From: Hespellia stercorisuis DSM 15480
GTDB taxonomy: Bacteria; Bacillota; Clostridia; Lachnospirales; Lachnospiraceae
Length of the DNA: 64,000 nt
Reading direction: 5' to 3'
Assembly: GCF_900142165.1 (NCBI RefSeq)
Contig: NZ_FQZY01000015.1
Span: forward strand, 24,224 to 88,223
How positions within the stretch are numbered: position 1 is the stretch's first letter; each line of letters opens with the position of its first letter. This document shows positions 1-7,300 of this stretch, piece after piece. A program made the translations under genes and the position numbers. The notes below the pieces were generated by a model that did not search any database, was not told the DNA's origin, and saw nothing but the letters and a program-made list of their open reading frames with translations.

Positions 1-621
1 TTTTATCCCATGCTTTCTCATTTCATTATGGATCATGGATGCCATATCCGGGTCAAATGGGTTCATCAGCTGCTTAGGCCGCTGGACAATTGTAACATCC
101 ATGCCAAGCTCCCTCAAATTTTCTGCCAATTCCAGACCAATAAAACCGCCACCTGCCAATACAGCCGATTTTGGATGATTCTTATTTATATATTCCTTTA
201 TCCGAAAAGTGTCTTCTACAGTACGAAGTGTAAAAAGTTTATCCATACCTACTCCGGGAAGTCTCGGCTGTGTTGGCTTTGCACCTGGAGAGAGGATCAG
301 CTTATCATAGTTTTCTTCAAATATCTCACCATTCTCTAAATTTTTCACTGAAACCGTTTTTCGTTCCGGATGTATGGAGATAACTTCATGATGAATTTTC
401 ATGTTAATACGGAATCGTTTAAAAAAACTCTCTGGTGTCTGTAGTGTAAGTTCTTCCGGGTCTGTGATCACGTCTCCGATATAATATGGAAGCCCACAAT
501 TCGCATAGGATATGTATCCGGATCTTTCAAACACAGTAATTTCTGCATGTTCATCCAATCTTCGTATTCTTGCTGCAGCTGTAGCTCCTCCGGCTACACC
601 GCCTACGATTATTACCTTCAT
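1..621 (-). CDS. CoA-disulfide reductase / NADH oxidase-type flavoprotein, 3' end outside window
   Basis: FAD- and NAD(P)H-dependent pyridine nucleotide-disulfide oxidoreductase. The visible 207 residues hold an N-terminal dinucleotide-binding loop (VGGVAGGATAAA, residues 6-17). The redox-active cysteine lies in SYANCGLPYYIG (Cys42), the single-cysteine arrangement of CoA-disulfide reductases and NADH oxidases rather than the CxxxxC of lipoamide dehydrogenases. A second nucleotide-binding glycine loop (AGGGFIGLELAE) follows near residue 165. Family members are about 440-550 residues, and the rest lies left of the window. ATG at 619-621 comes one base after the rhodanese stop, so the two are probably translationally coupled. 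The likely role is reduction of CoA disulfide or other persulfide/disulfide substrates in the cytoplasm, but the exact substrate cannot be told. Confidence 0.85.
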   Translation of the reverse strand, partial: MKVIIVGGVAGGATAAARIRRLDEHAEITVFERSGYISYANCGLPYYIGDVITDPEELTLQTPESFFKRFRINMKIHHEVISIHPERKTVSVKNLENGEIFEENYDKLILSPGAKPTQPRLPGVGMDKLFTLRTVEDTFRIKEYINKNHPKSAVLAGGGFIGLELAENLRELGMDVTIVQRPKQLMNPFDPDMASMIHNEMRKHGIK

Positions 622-622
622 C

Positions 623-943
623 TTATTTTTCCACCTTTCCTGAATAAGCAGCAATGCCACCAATATTATTTACTTTAGAATATCCCATTCGTTGCAACAT
701 CCCAGTTGCTTGACGACTTCGGGCTCCGGAATAACAGTATACAAACAGCGGTATTTCTGTATTCTTCACTACCGAAACAACATTGTTAAGTTGTTGCAAT
801 GGCACATTTTTACTTTCTGGTATATGCCCTTCCTGATATTCCTGCGGCGTACGAACATCCAGCAGAACTGCACCAGCAGTCTTTTTATATTCCTCTATCC
901 CTTGATTAATATTCGCCTGTTTTAAAAAATCAAAAAATCCCAT
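623..943 (-). CDS. Single-domain rhodanese-like sulfurtransferase
   Basis: A 106-residue protein made of one rhodanese domain. The active-site loop is CYSGARS with catalytic Cys70, and the upstream signatures LLDVRTPQEYQEGHIPES and VPLQ are present. It would carry sulfane sulfur as a cysteine persulfide in the cytoplasm. AAGGAGG is followed by ATG at 941-943. It sits between thioredoxin (12 bases upstream) and the CoA-disulfide-reductase-type flavoprotein (1 base downstream). A three-gene sulfur/thiol redox operon is a common arrangement, and fused CoADR-rhodanese enzymes exist, so the two proteins probably act on the same persulfide/disulfide chemistry (inference). Confidence 0.9.
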   Translation of the reverse strand: MGFFDFLKQANINQGIEEYKKTAGAVLLDVRTPQEYQEGHIPESKNVPLQQLNNVVSVVKNTEIPLFVYCYSGARSRQATGMLQRMGYSKVNNIGGIAAYSGKVEK

Positions 944-955
944 TAACGCACCTCC

Positions 956-1261
956 TTAAAGCATCTCTAAGATTGCCTTCTTAGGTCTTGCCCCTGAAAC
1001 TTTTGTTACAATCTTCCCATTCTTCATAACCACCAAAGTTGGAATACTCATAATACCAAATTTACTTGCCAGTTCTGGCTGCTCATCCACATTGATCTTT
1101 CCAACTTTGATATCAGGGCGTTCACTTGCTATCTCCTCTATGATAGGAGCCACCATACGACAAGGAGCACACCAAGGAGCCCAAAAGTCTAAAAGAACGG
1201 TTTTCTCGGAATCCATTATTTCATTCTGAAAATTATTTTTATTGATATTAATAGCAGACAT
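956..1261 (-). CDS. trxA: Thioredoxin
   Basis: A 101-residue thioredoxin with the active site W-C-A-P-C (Cys31 and Cys34; most have WCGPC), the DFWAPW lead-in and the conserved cis-proline stretch SIPTLVVMKNG. It reduces protein disulfides in the cytoplasm using electrons from a thioredoxin reductase that is not in this window. It is the first gene of the operon with rhodanese and the flavoprotein, with AAGGAGG nine bases before the ATG. The WCAPC variant is seen in some clostridial thioredoxins that work in small sulfur or oxidative-stress operons, so a specialised rather than housekeeping role is plausible. Confidence 0.93.
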   Translation of the reverse strand: MSAININKNNFQNEIMDSEKTVLLDFWAPWCAPCRMVAPIIEEIASERPDIKVGKINVDEQPELASKFGIMSIPTLVVMKNGKIVTKVSGARPKKAILEML

Positions 1262-1296
1262 TTTACAGTCCTCCTTGTTTTTTCTTTTGTGGCTTT

Positions 1297-1338
1297 ATTA
1301 TAATCTGAAATTCATTTGTTTTCTGTGATATCATCACA
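1297..1338 (-). promoter_or_regulatory. Promoter -10 with Crp/Fnr-like palindrome upstream of trxA operon
   Basis: On the minus strand TATAAT (1297-1302) lies about 35 bases upstream of the thioredoxin ATG. The matching -35 position is poor (CAGAAA). A 6-3-6 palindrome, TGTGAT-ATC-ATCACA (1324-1338), covers the -35 region. It resembles a Crp/Fnr-family site but with a spacing one base shorter than the usual TGTGA-N6-TCACA. A weak -35 plus a dyad suggests control by an activator or redox regulator. This is inference from the DNA alone. Confidence 0.4.
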
Positions 1339-1366
1339 TTATTATCATGATTAATTTTTAACTAAT

Positions 1367-1927
1367 TTATTTTTTCATCTTATGATCTGATGGCAGTCTC
1401 ACTTCTCCGGTCCTTTTCTTCATAATCGAGTTCTGTGTCTCCATCTGTGTTGGAATATAATCGCTTTCCTGCAGAAATGCACCTGCCGCCTCAGCATATG
1501 ATTCATATCCAGCTGCTTTCATCCTCTTCAACATTTTTGCCAAAGCACTGTTCTTGTCTCTACTCACCTGACGTGTGCTGATGCCCAGTTCCTCTGCTGT
1601 TTCTTTAACCTGTTTTCCCATGATAAAATAATCGCTCACGATTTTCTTTTCTTTCTCTGTCAGATCGCTGAAGAGTTCTTTAAAGAAGATCTCAGTTGTA
1701 ATATCCGATGCAATGTCACGTCCACTATCTGCGATAAAGTCTGTCGCACAACCGTTTTCTGATTCTAATCCACAAAATAATACTGTATTATTTCTCTGAT
1801 GCTGCTGATCAAACATATAATGTTCCTTATTATAAAAAATATTAAGAACTTCCAGCTCTTCTGCTGTAATATTAGCGTATTTCACCTTCTGATATCTGTC
1901 GTAAAATGTGTATTTTCTTTCTTCCAT
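1367..1927 (-). CDS. Sigma-70 region-4-like transcription factor
   Basis: A 186-residue protein whose middle (about 95-135) reads as a sigma-70 region 4 / LuxR-type helix-turn-helix: LTEKEKKIVSDYFIMGKQV, then KETAEELGISTRQVSRDKNSALAKM. No region 2 can be recognised in the N-terminal half, so it is not a normal ECF sigma factor. Such short sigma-like proteins are frequent near the regulatory end of Clostridial ICEs. ATG at 1925-1927 follows GGAGAAAC. A 9-bp dyad lies directly upstream, suggesting repression or autoregulation. Its target promoters cannot be deduced. Confidence 0.6.
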   Translation of the reverse strand: MEERKYTFYDRYQKVKYANITAEELEVLNIFYNKEHYMFDQQHQRNNTVLFCGLESENGCATDFIADSGRDIASDITTEIFFKELFSDLTEKEKKIVSDYFIMGKQVKETAEELGISTRQVSRDKNSALAKMLKRMKAAGYESYAEAAGAFLQESDYIPTQMETQNSIMKKRTGEVRLPSDHKMKK

Positions 1928-1938
1928 GATTGTTTCTC

Positions 1939-1977
1939 CGATTTGTCGTTTTTGTTGATTTGATTTGTGACAAATCG
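1939..1977. promoter_or_regulatory. Operator-like dyad upstream of the sigma-like gene
   Basis: CGATTTGTC (1939-1947) and GACAAATCG (1969-1977) form a perfect 9-bp inverted repeat just upstream of the ATG at 1927. The right arm is itself part of a 7-1-7 palindrome, GATTTGT-G-ACAAATC (1962-1976). Such nested dyads usually bind dimeric regulators. No partner protein can be named. Confidence 0.4.
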
Positions 1978-2103
1978 AAAATCATGGATATCTGGCATAA
2001 TGCCTGCCTCTTCCCTGCATCTTGATATGCTCTTCCTTTCCGGCATCTACCTGTTAAAAAGGAAGCTTTTTCAAATCTGCAACCTGTTTTTGGGTATAAA
2101 AAA

Positions 2104-2129
2104 AGGCCATGCCCTTCCGGGCACAGCCT
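2104..2129 (-). terminator. Intrinsic terminator between regulator genes
   Basis: On the minus strand AGGC-tgt-GCCC-ggaa-GGGC-atg-GCCT folds into a two-part stem and is followed at once by a run of seven T. It lies 300 nt downstream of the 2259-2804 gene's start direction and upstream of the sigma-like gene, so it separates the two units. It is the second of two hairpins in this 331-base gene-free stretch, which otherwise holds only the dyad next to the sigma-like gene. Confidence 0.7.
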
Positions 2130-2157
2130 GACGCCTTAAAATTTGAGAAAAGAAAAA

Positions 2158-2184
2158 CCTCCGCAAACATTACGTCTGCGAAGG
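2158..2184 (-). terminator. Intrinsic terminator downstream of the phage-type regulator gene
   Basis: Minus-strand stem CCTTCGCA / TGCGGAGG with an 11-base loop, followed by TTTTTCTTTTC. It sits about 75 bases after the stop of the 2259-2804 gene, as expected for its terminator. Confidence 0.65.
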
Positions 2185-2258
2185 TCTATTTCTCTCAGCA
2201 TATCAATTCTAACATGCACGTATTTTCATTGTAATACCATTCACATGCCAGTTTACTG

Positions 2259-2804
2259 TCAGTTCACTGCCACTTTACTTCCACTTTTCTTCCAGTTTAT
2301 TTCCTCCATCTTATTCTGTATCTTTTCCGGACGTGTAAATGCCCAGAGCATTGTTGCATACAAACGGATTGCTTTCTTACGGTTTCGATAATAAGTAGTG
2401 CTTGGCATATCATCCAGCATCAGCATCACATCTTCATTGGTATTTCCTGCTTCAAAATATCTATATTTCAAAAGCCGATAATACAGCTGTCCATTTTTTG
2501 GATAATCCCTCAAAGCTATCAGGGAATCTCTCATGATTTCCAGCAAACAGAGATTCATATCATTATTCAGAAGCTTTTCCTGGATTCTGCGTTTCTCTGC
2601 AGTCGCATCGAAATCTACCAGATCATATAACATTTCCTTCAGATGCTTCCCTTCCTCTGCATACATTTCATAATCTATATCCACAAGGTTCTTCTCAATA
2701 CGGAACATTACTTTAGTATACTGACTCAGCAATAATTCCGTATTCTTATAAGCATCCTCTGCCACTTCTTCCATATTGATAAACATATCCTGTATTCTCT
2801 GCAT
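2259..2804 (-). CDS. Hypothetical protein, ArpU/phage late-regulator-like
   Basis: A 181-residue, mostly helical, acidic protein. ATG at 2802-2804 (MQRIQDMF) is preferred because GGAGGACAATT precedes it. The longer frame that starts at 2843 lacks a ribosome binding site. The C-terminal 70 residues (LLKYRYFEAGNTNEDVMLML, then a helix ending TTYYRNRKKAIRLYATMLW) look like the sigma-70 region-4-like DNA-binding part of ArpU/RinA-type phage transcription regulators, which have the same 'YYR.R..A' recognition helix. There is no clear function for the N-terminal half. It reads in the same direction as the Y-family polymerase group upstream and is followed by a terminator. Confidence 0.5.
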   Translation of the reverse strand: MQRIQDMFINMEEVAEDAYKNTELLLSQYTKVMFRIEKNLVDIDYEMYAEEGKHLKEMLYDLVDFDATAEKRRIQEKLLNNDMNLCLLEIMRDSLIALRDYPKNGQLYYRLLKYRYFEAGNTNEDVMLMLDDMPSTTYYRNRKKAIRLYATMLWAFTRPEKIQNKMEEINWKKSGSKVAVN

Positions 2805-2874
2805 AATTGTCCTCCTTCCCGACCGCTTCCGCAGCCAGACCAATCATTGTATTGTTTGTTCCATTCACAGTCTG

Positions 2875-3030
2875 TCACTGTCCTAACATCTCTTCATGCA
2901 GATTCCGCAGAAATATCCGCTGTGGGATAGCTTCTATTTCTGGCTGATCGGCAACTGTATGATCTATTGAAAGCAATCGGTTCTCACGGGAAAGGATGTA
3001 TCCCCGACTGCTGATGTTCTCATCGAATAT
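2875..3030 (-). other. Open frame without a start codon, possible gene remnant
   Basis: A 51-codon minus-strand frame ending TGA at 2875-2877 has protein-like composition (for example SRGYILSRENRLLSIDHTV and IPQRIFLRNLHEEMLG). It begins right after a stop codon, and no ATG or GTG with a ribosome binding site is available. It lies between a terminator hairpin and the next gene. It could be the 3' remnant of a deleted gene or use an ATT/TTG start. I do not recognise the protein. Confidence 0.2.
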
Positions 3031-3040
3031 CTATCTCTCC

Positions 3041-3069
3041 AAAGGGGGCCCTGATTCAGGGCTCCCTTT
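3041..3069 (-). terminator. 29-bp hairpin terminator, copy 1 of 2
   Basis: Perfect-looking stem-loop: AAAGGGAGCCCTGA / TCAGGGCCCCCTTT when read on the minus strand, 11 bases after the stop of the 79-residue gene. The same 29 bases, in reverse complement with one loop mismatch, occur at 39880-39908, again directly after a stop codon. The stem has G-C-rich arms flanked by A/T, as in a bidirectional terminator. Confidence 0.6.
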
Positions 3070-3079
3070 TAGGACGCCG

Positions 3080-3319
3080 TTATTTACGTTCCATAAACCA
3101 TTTATAATTTTCTTCATAAGTCAGATGACAGATTTTTCCACCCACCTGACAGGTATAACGATATCCGGTTCCGCCAGCTTTTCGGCTGGCACAACGCTCC
3201 GGTTTTGAAACCTTATCAATCGCATACTTACGTCCATCTTCCCAGACAAACGCTGTAGGGATCAATTCTCCTTCCCGGCTGAATACTGCCAGGACATCTA
3301 CATACACTTTAGCTGTCAT
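3080..3319 (-). CDS. Small conserved-type hypothetical protein next to the Y-family polymerase
   Basis: A 79-residue protein, MTAKVYVDVLAVF..., with two cysteines near the middle and a C-terminal YTCQVGGKICHLTYEENYKWF. AGGTG lies upstream of ATG 3317-3319. It lies 20 bases downstream of the polymerase stop and so is probably in the same operon. Small accessory proteins (YolD-like or nucleic-acid-binding strand proteins) often accompany UmuC/DinB genes in Firmicutes. The beta-rich look, with a likely single small domain, fits that idea, but I cannot assign it to a named family. Confidence 0.6.
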   Translation of the reverse strand: MTAKVYVDVLAVFSREGELIPTAFVWEDGRKYAIDKVSKPERCASRKAGGTGYRYTCQVGGKICHLTYEENYKWFMERK

Positions 3320-3339
3320 TACAAAACACCTGCTCTCTC

Positions 3340-4584
3340 CTATCCATGAAAATATGCCTGTGGATGAACCGTATGTTCCTTAGCATTCAGCTGTGCCAGT
3401 ATCTTATCCTGATACATAAATGCTCTCTGAATACTCTGATAGCCAAACCTTCCACGGATCTCATCTACCACCTGGTCCATCTTTTTGATTTTTTCTCTCT
3501 TCGTTTCATCCATAAATAAATCAAGCTGATACGGCATCTCTTCTGATACCAGATCACATCCTCGAACACCAAGACTACGAATTGGATGTTCCCAATTATA
3601 GTTTTTCTGGAATAACTCAAATGCAGTTCTGGCAATTTCTTCTGTAAGATTACTTGCCCTGTCCAACTTGCACTGTCTCGTGAAATGATACAATCCATTA
3701 TCCCGAATCGAGATTTCTACTGTCCTGCATTGAAAACCATTTTCACGAAGCCTGGCTCCTACACTTTCTGAAAGAGCCATCAAAATAATCTTCACGTCCA
3801 ATTCACTAACAAGATCTCTTGGCGTTGTTGTACTGTTCCCGATAGACTTGATCGGTACTTTATATCCTTCTACCAAAACTGGAGTTTCATCCCATCCATT
3901 TGCAAAGGTATGAAGTACCAATCCTATCTTTCCAAGATATGTTTCTAATATAGAAGGTTCTGCTCCTGCCAGATCTCCGATTGTACAAATACCTAGTTTC
4001 TTCATCGTCCGTTCAGTGCTTCTTCCGACCATGAGTAAATCACCTACTGGAAGTTTCCATGCAATATCCTTGTAATTGTCTTTGGAAAACTCTGTAATGG
4101 CATCCGGCTTTTTATAATCAGAACCGAGCTTTGCAAATATCTTATTCCAGGAAACACCAATACTTACGGTAACCCCCAGTTCATATTTAATCCGACTGCT
4201 GATCTCTTTTGCAATCTTCATTCCGTCTCCCTTGATAGAAGTACTGGCGGTCACATCCAGCCAGCTTTCATCAATCCCAAATGGTTCTCTCTGATCTGTG
4301 TATTCACTGTAAATCTCCTGTGCCATTCTGGAAAACCTCAAATAAAGATCCATGCGAGGCGGTACAAAGATTATTTCTGGGCAAACCTGTCTTGCCTGCC
4401 ACAATGCCATGCCTGTTTTTACTCCGGCTCGCTTCGCAATATAGTTTGCAGTCAGCACAATTCCATGTCTTGCTTCCGGATCACCACCGACTGCCATCGG
4501 CTTCCCGGCAAGTTCTGGATGATGCAGCATCTCAACACTTGCGTAAAAGCAATTCATATCTGAATGAAGAATTGTCCTGCTCAT
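3340..4584 (-). CDS. Y-family DNA polymerase (DinB/UmuC-like)
   Basis: Error-prone translesion polymerase of about 414 residues. Catalytic carboxylates are visible: Asp9 in HSDMNCFYASVE and Asp105-Glu106 in FGIDESWLDVT. The palm/fingers region is followed by helix-hairpin-helix (LLMVGRSTERTMKKLGICTI, GDL) and a little-finger domain (about 230-350). I place the start at ATG 4582-4584 because the upstream codon at 4593 is GTG with no better Shine-Dalgarno. A minus-strand sigma-A promoter at 4694-4722 shares its region with an operator, so the gene is probably controlled by the divergent XRE/ImmA pair. Such polymerases are common ICE cargo, giving damage tolerance. Confidence 0.92.
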   Translation of the reverse strand: MSRTILHSDMNCFYASVEMLHHPELAGKPMAVGGDPEARHGIVLTANYIAKRAGVKTGMALWQARQVCPEIIFVPPRMDLYLRFSRMAQEIYSEYTDQREPFGIDESWLDVTASTSIKGDGMKIAKEISSRIKYELGVTVSIGVSWNKIFAKLGSDYKKPDAITEFSKDNYKDIAWKLPVGDLLMVGRSTERTMKKLGICTIGDLAGAEPSILETYLGKIGLVLHTFANGWDETPVLVEGYKVPIKSIGNSTTTPRDLVSELDVKIILMALSESVGARLRENGFQCRTVEISIRDNGLYHFTRQCKLDRASNLTEEIARTAFELFQKNYNWEHPIRSLGVRGCDLVSEEMPYQLDLFMDETKREKIKKMDQVVDEIRGRFGYQSIQRAFMYQDKILAQLNAKEHTVHPQAYFHG

Positions 4585-4635
4585 AACATTCACCTACCAG
4601 TCTTAAAAATCATAATAAAAGTTCTTTGCTTCATA

Positions 4636-4664
4636 TTGACTTTGTGAAGTTTATAGATTATAAT
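4636..4664 (+). promoter_or_regulatory. Sigma-A promoter for xre-immA
   Basis: TTGACT (4636-4641), a 17-base spacer, then TATAAT (4659-4664), reading toward the XRE gene at 4779. The perfect 8-bp inverted repeat GTGAAGTT / AACTTCAC (4644-4651 and 4672-4679) overlaps the spacer and straddles the -10, so a bound dimer would block it. It is the obvious candidate operator for the XRE protein (inference). Confidence 0.7.
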
Positions 4665-4693
4665 TTCTACTAACTTCACGAACATTTGTTTGT

Positions 4694-4722
4694 ATTTTAT
4701 ACGTGATAATGAACTCTGTCAA
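4694..4722 (-). promoter_or_regulatory. Sigma-A promoter for the polymerase operon
   Basis: On the minus strand TTGACA (4717-4722), 17-base spacer, TAAAAT (4694-4699), pointing at the Y-family polymerase. The operator half-site AACTTCAC at 4672-4679 lies just downstream of its start region, so one regulator could act on both divergent promoters. Confidence 0.65.
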
Positions 4723-4778
4723 TAGTTTTTATAAAGTTGATGAAGTTACGATTTCAAAAACTTGGAAAGGATCCCACT

Positions 4779-5231
4779 ATGAATTTTTCAGACAAGATTA
4801 AATATCAACGAGAACAAAATCATCTGACACAAAAAGAACTTGCAGAACTGGTCGGCGTATCCCAGCGTGCGATCGCAGCTTATGAAAGTTCCGGCACCAT
4901 CGCACGAATCTCTACTATGAGAAAGCTCGCTCATGCATTGAATGTCTCTTACGATTATTTGAAACATGATGAGATCACAGATCCTTCTTACGGAATTGAA
5001 AAAATGGATTATATTGATGAAGTCAATGGACAGCTTGGTGAAAAAGGAGCCAGGGACATCAATGAGATTCTCGAAGCCAACCGTGCTCTTTTTGCTGGTG
5101 GCGAACTCGACGAAGAAGCAAAAGATGCTTTCTATCAGGCTGTAACCAAAGCATATCTTTCCTGTAAGATGGAAGCCAAAAAGACATTTGGACGGAAAAA
5201 GAAAAACACTGAAATGGAAAGTGATTCATAG
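4779..5231 (+). CDS. XRE-family repressor (ImmR-like)
   Basis: A 150-residue transcription factor with an N-terminal Cro/CI helix-turn-helix (residues about 4-60: IKYQREQNHLTQKELAELV, then GVSQRAIAAYESSG). The C-terminal part is acidic and helical. ATG at 4779 (MNFSDKI) is chosen because AAAGGATC precedes it and the helix-turn-helix begins there. The frame opens earlier at 4737 without support. It is followed by an ImmA-type protease, the same pairing as ImmR/ImmA of ICEBs1, where the protease destroys the repressor after DNA damage. Here it likely represses its own and the divergent polymerase promoter and possibly the ICE (inference). Confidence 0.88.
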   Translation: MNFSDKIKYQREQNHLTQKELAELVGVSQRAIAAYESSGTIARISTMRKLAHALNVSYDYLKHDEITDPSYGIEKMDYIDEVNGQLGEKGARDINEILEANRALFAGGELDEEAKDAFYQAVTKAYLSCKMEAKKTFGRKKKNTEMESDS

Positions 5232-5308
5232 GTGTCCGTATTTTCGTACAGCACTTTTGCTACTCTATACTTGCAGCAAACTATCTTATGAAATATCGAG
5301 GTGTTTTT

Positions 5309-5863
5309 ATGAGTTCAAAATGTATAAGAGACACTGTTAATAAAGTAAAAGCAAAATATCAGGAAAGTGATCCGTACCGCCTTGCAGCCGCTATGCATAT
5401 TATTGTTAAAAAGCTTCCGCTTGGAACTGATCCAAACTGTTGCAAAGGCTTCTGTATGCGGGAATGTCGAAAGACCTGCATCGTCATTAACTGCGACCTA
5501 CCGGAAATCATACAGCAGATTATCCTGATCCACGAGATCGGTCACGCACTCCTTCATCAGAAACCCCTTCAGATCAAGTGTTTTCATGATTTTGAATTAT
5601 TCGATGGAGTGTCACAATGTGAATATGAAGCGAATTGCTTTGCCGCTGATTATCTTCTGGAAGATGAAGATGTCCTGGAGATGCTTAACGCTGATATGTC
5701 CTTTTTCCAGGCTGCCGCAGAACTGAAAGTTCCACCGGAACTTCTTGATTTCAAATTCCGAATGATGAAACGAAGCGGCGTTCAGATTGTAGATTCTCCG
5801 ATTACTTCCAACAGTGACTTTTTAAAAGATATCCCTACTTCGGGAATAATAGAAAATTACTAA
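5309..5863 (+). CDS. ImmA/IrrE-family metallopeptidase
   Basis: A 184-residue zinc protease with the motif HEIGHALLH (His75, Glu76, His79) and a downstream glutamate in YEANCFAADYLLE as third ligand. ATG at 5309 with GAGGTG upstream is preferred over 5288. A cysteine-rich patch (CCKGFCMRECRKTC, about 44-57) before the active site is not part of the minimal family and could bind metal. In ICEBs1 the equivalent enzyme cleaves the repressor ImmR and triggers excision. Its place directly behind the XRE gene supports the same role. Confidence 0.88.
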   Translation: MSSKCIRDTVNKVKAKYQESDPYRLAAAMHIIVKKLPLGTDPNCCKGFCMRECRKTCIVINCDLPEIIQQIILIHEIGHALLHQKPLQIKCFHDFELFDGVSQCEYEANCFAADYLLEDEDVLEMLNADMSFFQAAAELKVPPELLDFKFRMMKRSGVQIVDSPITSNSDFLKDIPTSGIIENY

Positions 5864-5896
5864 ATATGCTATTTTTGAAAAAGGAGATTTTTGAAA

Positions 5897-6190
5897 ATGA
5901 TCAACTTAAATAAACATAGAATAGACTTTGGAAAAGGGGATGTAGGCATTGGTGTCATCGGTAACACTACAGATTCCGCACAACTGGCATTTTATAATCA
6001 GAGTGCACGTCCCATCCATATACTCAAGAATCCAGATCAGAATCCTGGGTTCGAACCCATGGAATTTAAAGAAGAACCTTTTATCATGAGCTTCTCCAAT
6101 CCTGAAAGCATTGATGCAGTTATTTCAATTTTACAACGTGCCAAATATATTAATTTCACTTCCAAAAACGAACCGCAAAAAACAGAATAG
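5897..6190 (+). CDS. Hypothetical protein
   Basis: A 97-residue soluble protein, starting at ATG 5897 (AAGGAG 10 bases upstream). A TTG two codons earlier is too close to the ribosome binding site. No family is recognised. The sequence (GKGDVGIGVIGNTTDSAQLAF) looks like a beta-sandwich or lectin-like start, and there is no signal peptide or membrane segment. It lies 33 bases after the ImmA gene in the same direction, so it is probably the third gene of the regulatory operon. Confidence 0.6.
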   Translation: MINLNKHRIDFGKGDVGIGVIGNTTDSAQLAFYNQSARPIHILKNPDQNPGFEPMEFKEEPFIMSFSNPESIDAVISILQRAKYINFTSKNEPQKTE

Positions 6191-6262
6191 ATGAATGATG
6201 TATCTTATAAAGAATGGCTGTCTTTTCTCCAATGAGCAGGCAGCCATTTCTCATGTAATTCT

Positions 6263-7018
6263 TTAATACAAGTCTCCCACATATCCATCTGCTTCCAGAT
6301 GCATATAGCACTCGTCCACCTTCTCTGATTCCAGAATCCGCAAAACGTGTTCCATACCTGTAGCAAGTTCTTTTGTTTTTAACTCTTCCAGCGGAATCCA
6401 ATAAACTCTTCCTTCCTCAGAACTCTTTAATTCTCCGGTAAACTTATCCGCTTTATACAAGGTAATAACATAGTGCACTCCGCTCTTATGCCAATGATAT
6501 AATCCTCCAAGCTTCGGTGCTTCAACCGTAAGTCCTGTTTCTTCCCAGACTTCCCGAATCATAGATTTCTGAAAAATCTCATTTGCTTCTACGTGACCGC
6601 CTGGAAAAGTTGTACCGGTATAGCTATCATTTACTTTATCCAGAGCCAGTACATTCCCTTTATGATCCTGAATCATACACATATTCATAAAACAGACCTT
6701 CTCAATCTGACTCTCTTCTTTTTCATTCAGAGATTTTCTGACACGTTTGTTGATATCCGATCGTTTGGATTTATAATGCTTGAAGACCTCTCCATACGGA
6801 ATCCAGATTTCTGCATCTTCAATTTTTTCATAAACAGAATCCACCACTTCTTCCAGATGTTTGTCACTCGGAAAAGTACATTTTTTCATATAATAATCTC
6901 TGGTTGCCTGAAACATCCATTCCGCAATCTTTTCTTTCTGCTTCATTTTTAACTGGGAATACTTCTTATTCGTTTGCAGTAATCTCCCATCTATCATCTT
7001 ATGGTTTTTCCGTGACAT
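6263..7018 (-). CDS. NUDIX hydrolase with N-terminal helical domain
   Basis: A 251-residue protein. The C-terminal half is a NUDIX domain with the box G-x5-E-x7-REVWEETGL (Gly141 to Leu163), which would hydrolyse a nucleoside diphosphate linked to another moiety (substrate unknown, with 8-oxo-dGTP the usual guess for MutT-like members). The first 105 residues are basic and helical (HYKSKRSDINKRVRKSLNEK) and not part of the NUDIX fold. ATG 7016-7018 follows AGAGGTC. It converges on the 5897-6190 gene and diverges from the oriT/mobC region. It could be a nucleotide-pool sanitiser or a cargo gene. Confidence 0.85.
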   Translation of the reverse strand: MSRKNHKMIDGRLLQTNKKYSQLKMKQKEKIAEWMFQATRDYYMKKCTFPSDKHLEEVVDSVYEKIEDAEIWIPYGEVFKHYKSKRSDINKRVRKSLNEKEESQIEKVCFMNMCMIQDHKGNVLALDKVNDSYTGTTFPGGHVEANEIFQKSMIREVWEETGLTVEAPKLGGLYHWHKSGVHYVITLYKADKFTGELKSSEEGRVYWIPLEELKTKELATGMEHVLRILESEKVDECYMHLEADGYVGDLY

Positions 7019-7193
7019 CGGTTTGACCTCTTTTCTTCTTTTTCATTCAGATTTTACTATACCACAGAATCATGCTTGCGTCATACTTCTGAGCTTCGAT
7101 GTCCTCTTTTTCTTCTCTCAGTACCTTATTTATAGAGGGTTCTTTTTTAAGACTCTCTTCCGGAGGCTGTGCCACCGGTAAATAGCAAGGACA

Positions 7194-7272
7194 GGAAGTG
7201 TATATACACTTCCGGAAAACCAGCAATTTAGGGAACCCTGCCCTAAATTAAAAACACAGAAGTCACTACTTC
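7194..7272. other. Candidate origin of transfer (oriT) with three inverted repeats
   Basis: Upstream of mobC-relaxase lie a perfect 20-bp palindrome GGAAGTGTATATACACTTCC (7194-7213), a perfect 9-bp inverted repeat AATTTAGGG / CCCTAAATT around a 7-base loop (7225-7233, 7241-7249) and a small one, GAAGT / ACTTC (7259-7263, 7268-7272). OriT sites of MOBP relaxases normally sit immediately upstream of mobC and contain a relaxase-binding inverted repeat next to nic. Position and structure fit. The nic base cannot be named from sequence. Confidence 0.55.
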
Positions 7273-7300
7273 GAAGAACCAAAGAAAGGAGAATCTGCCT

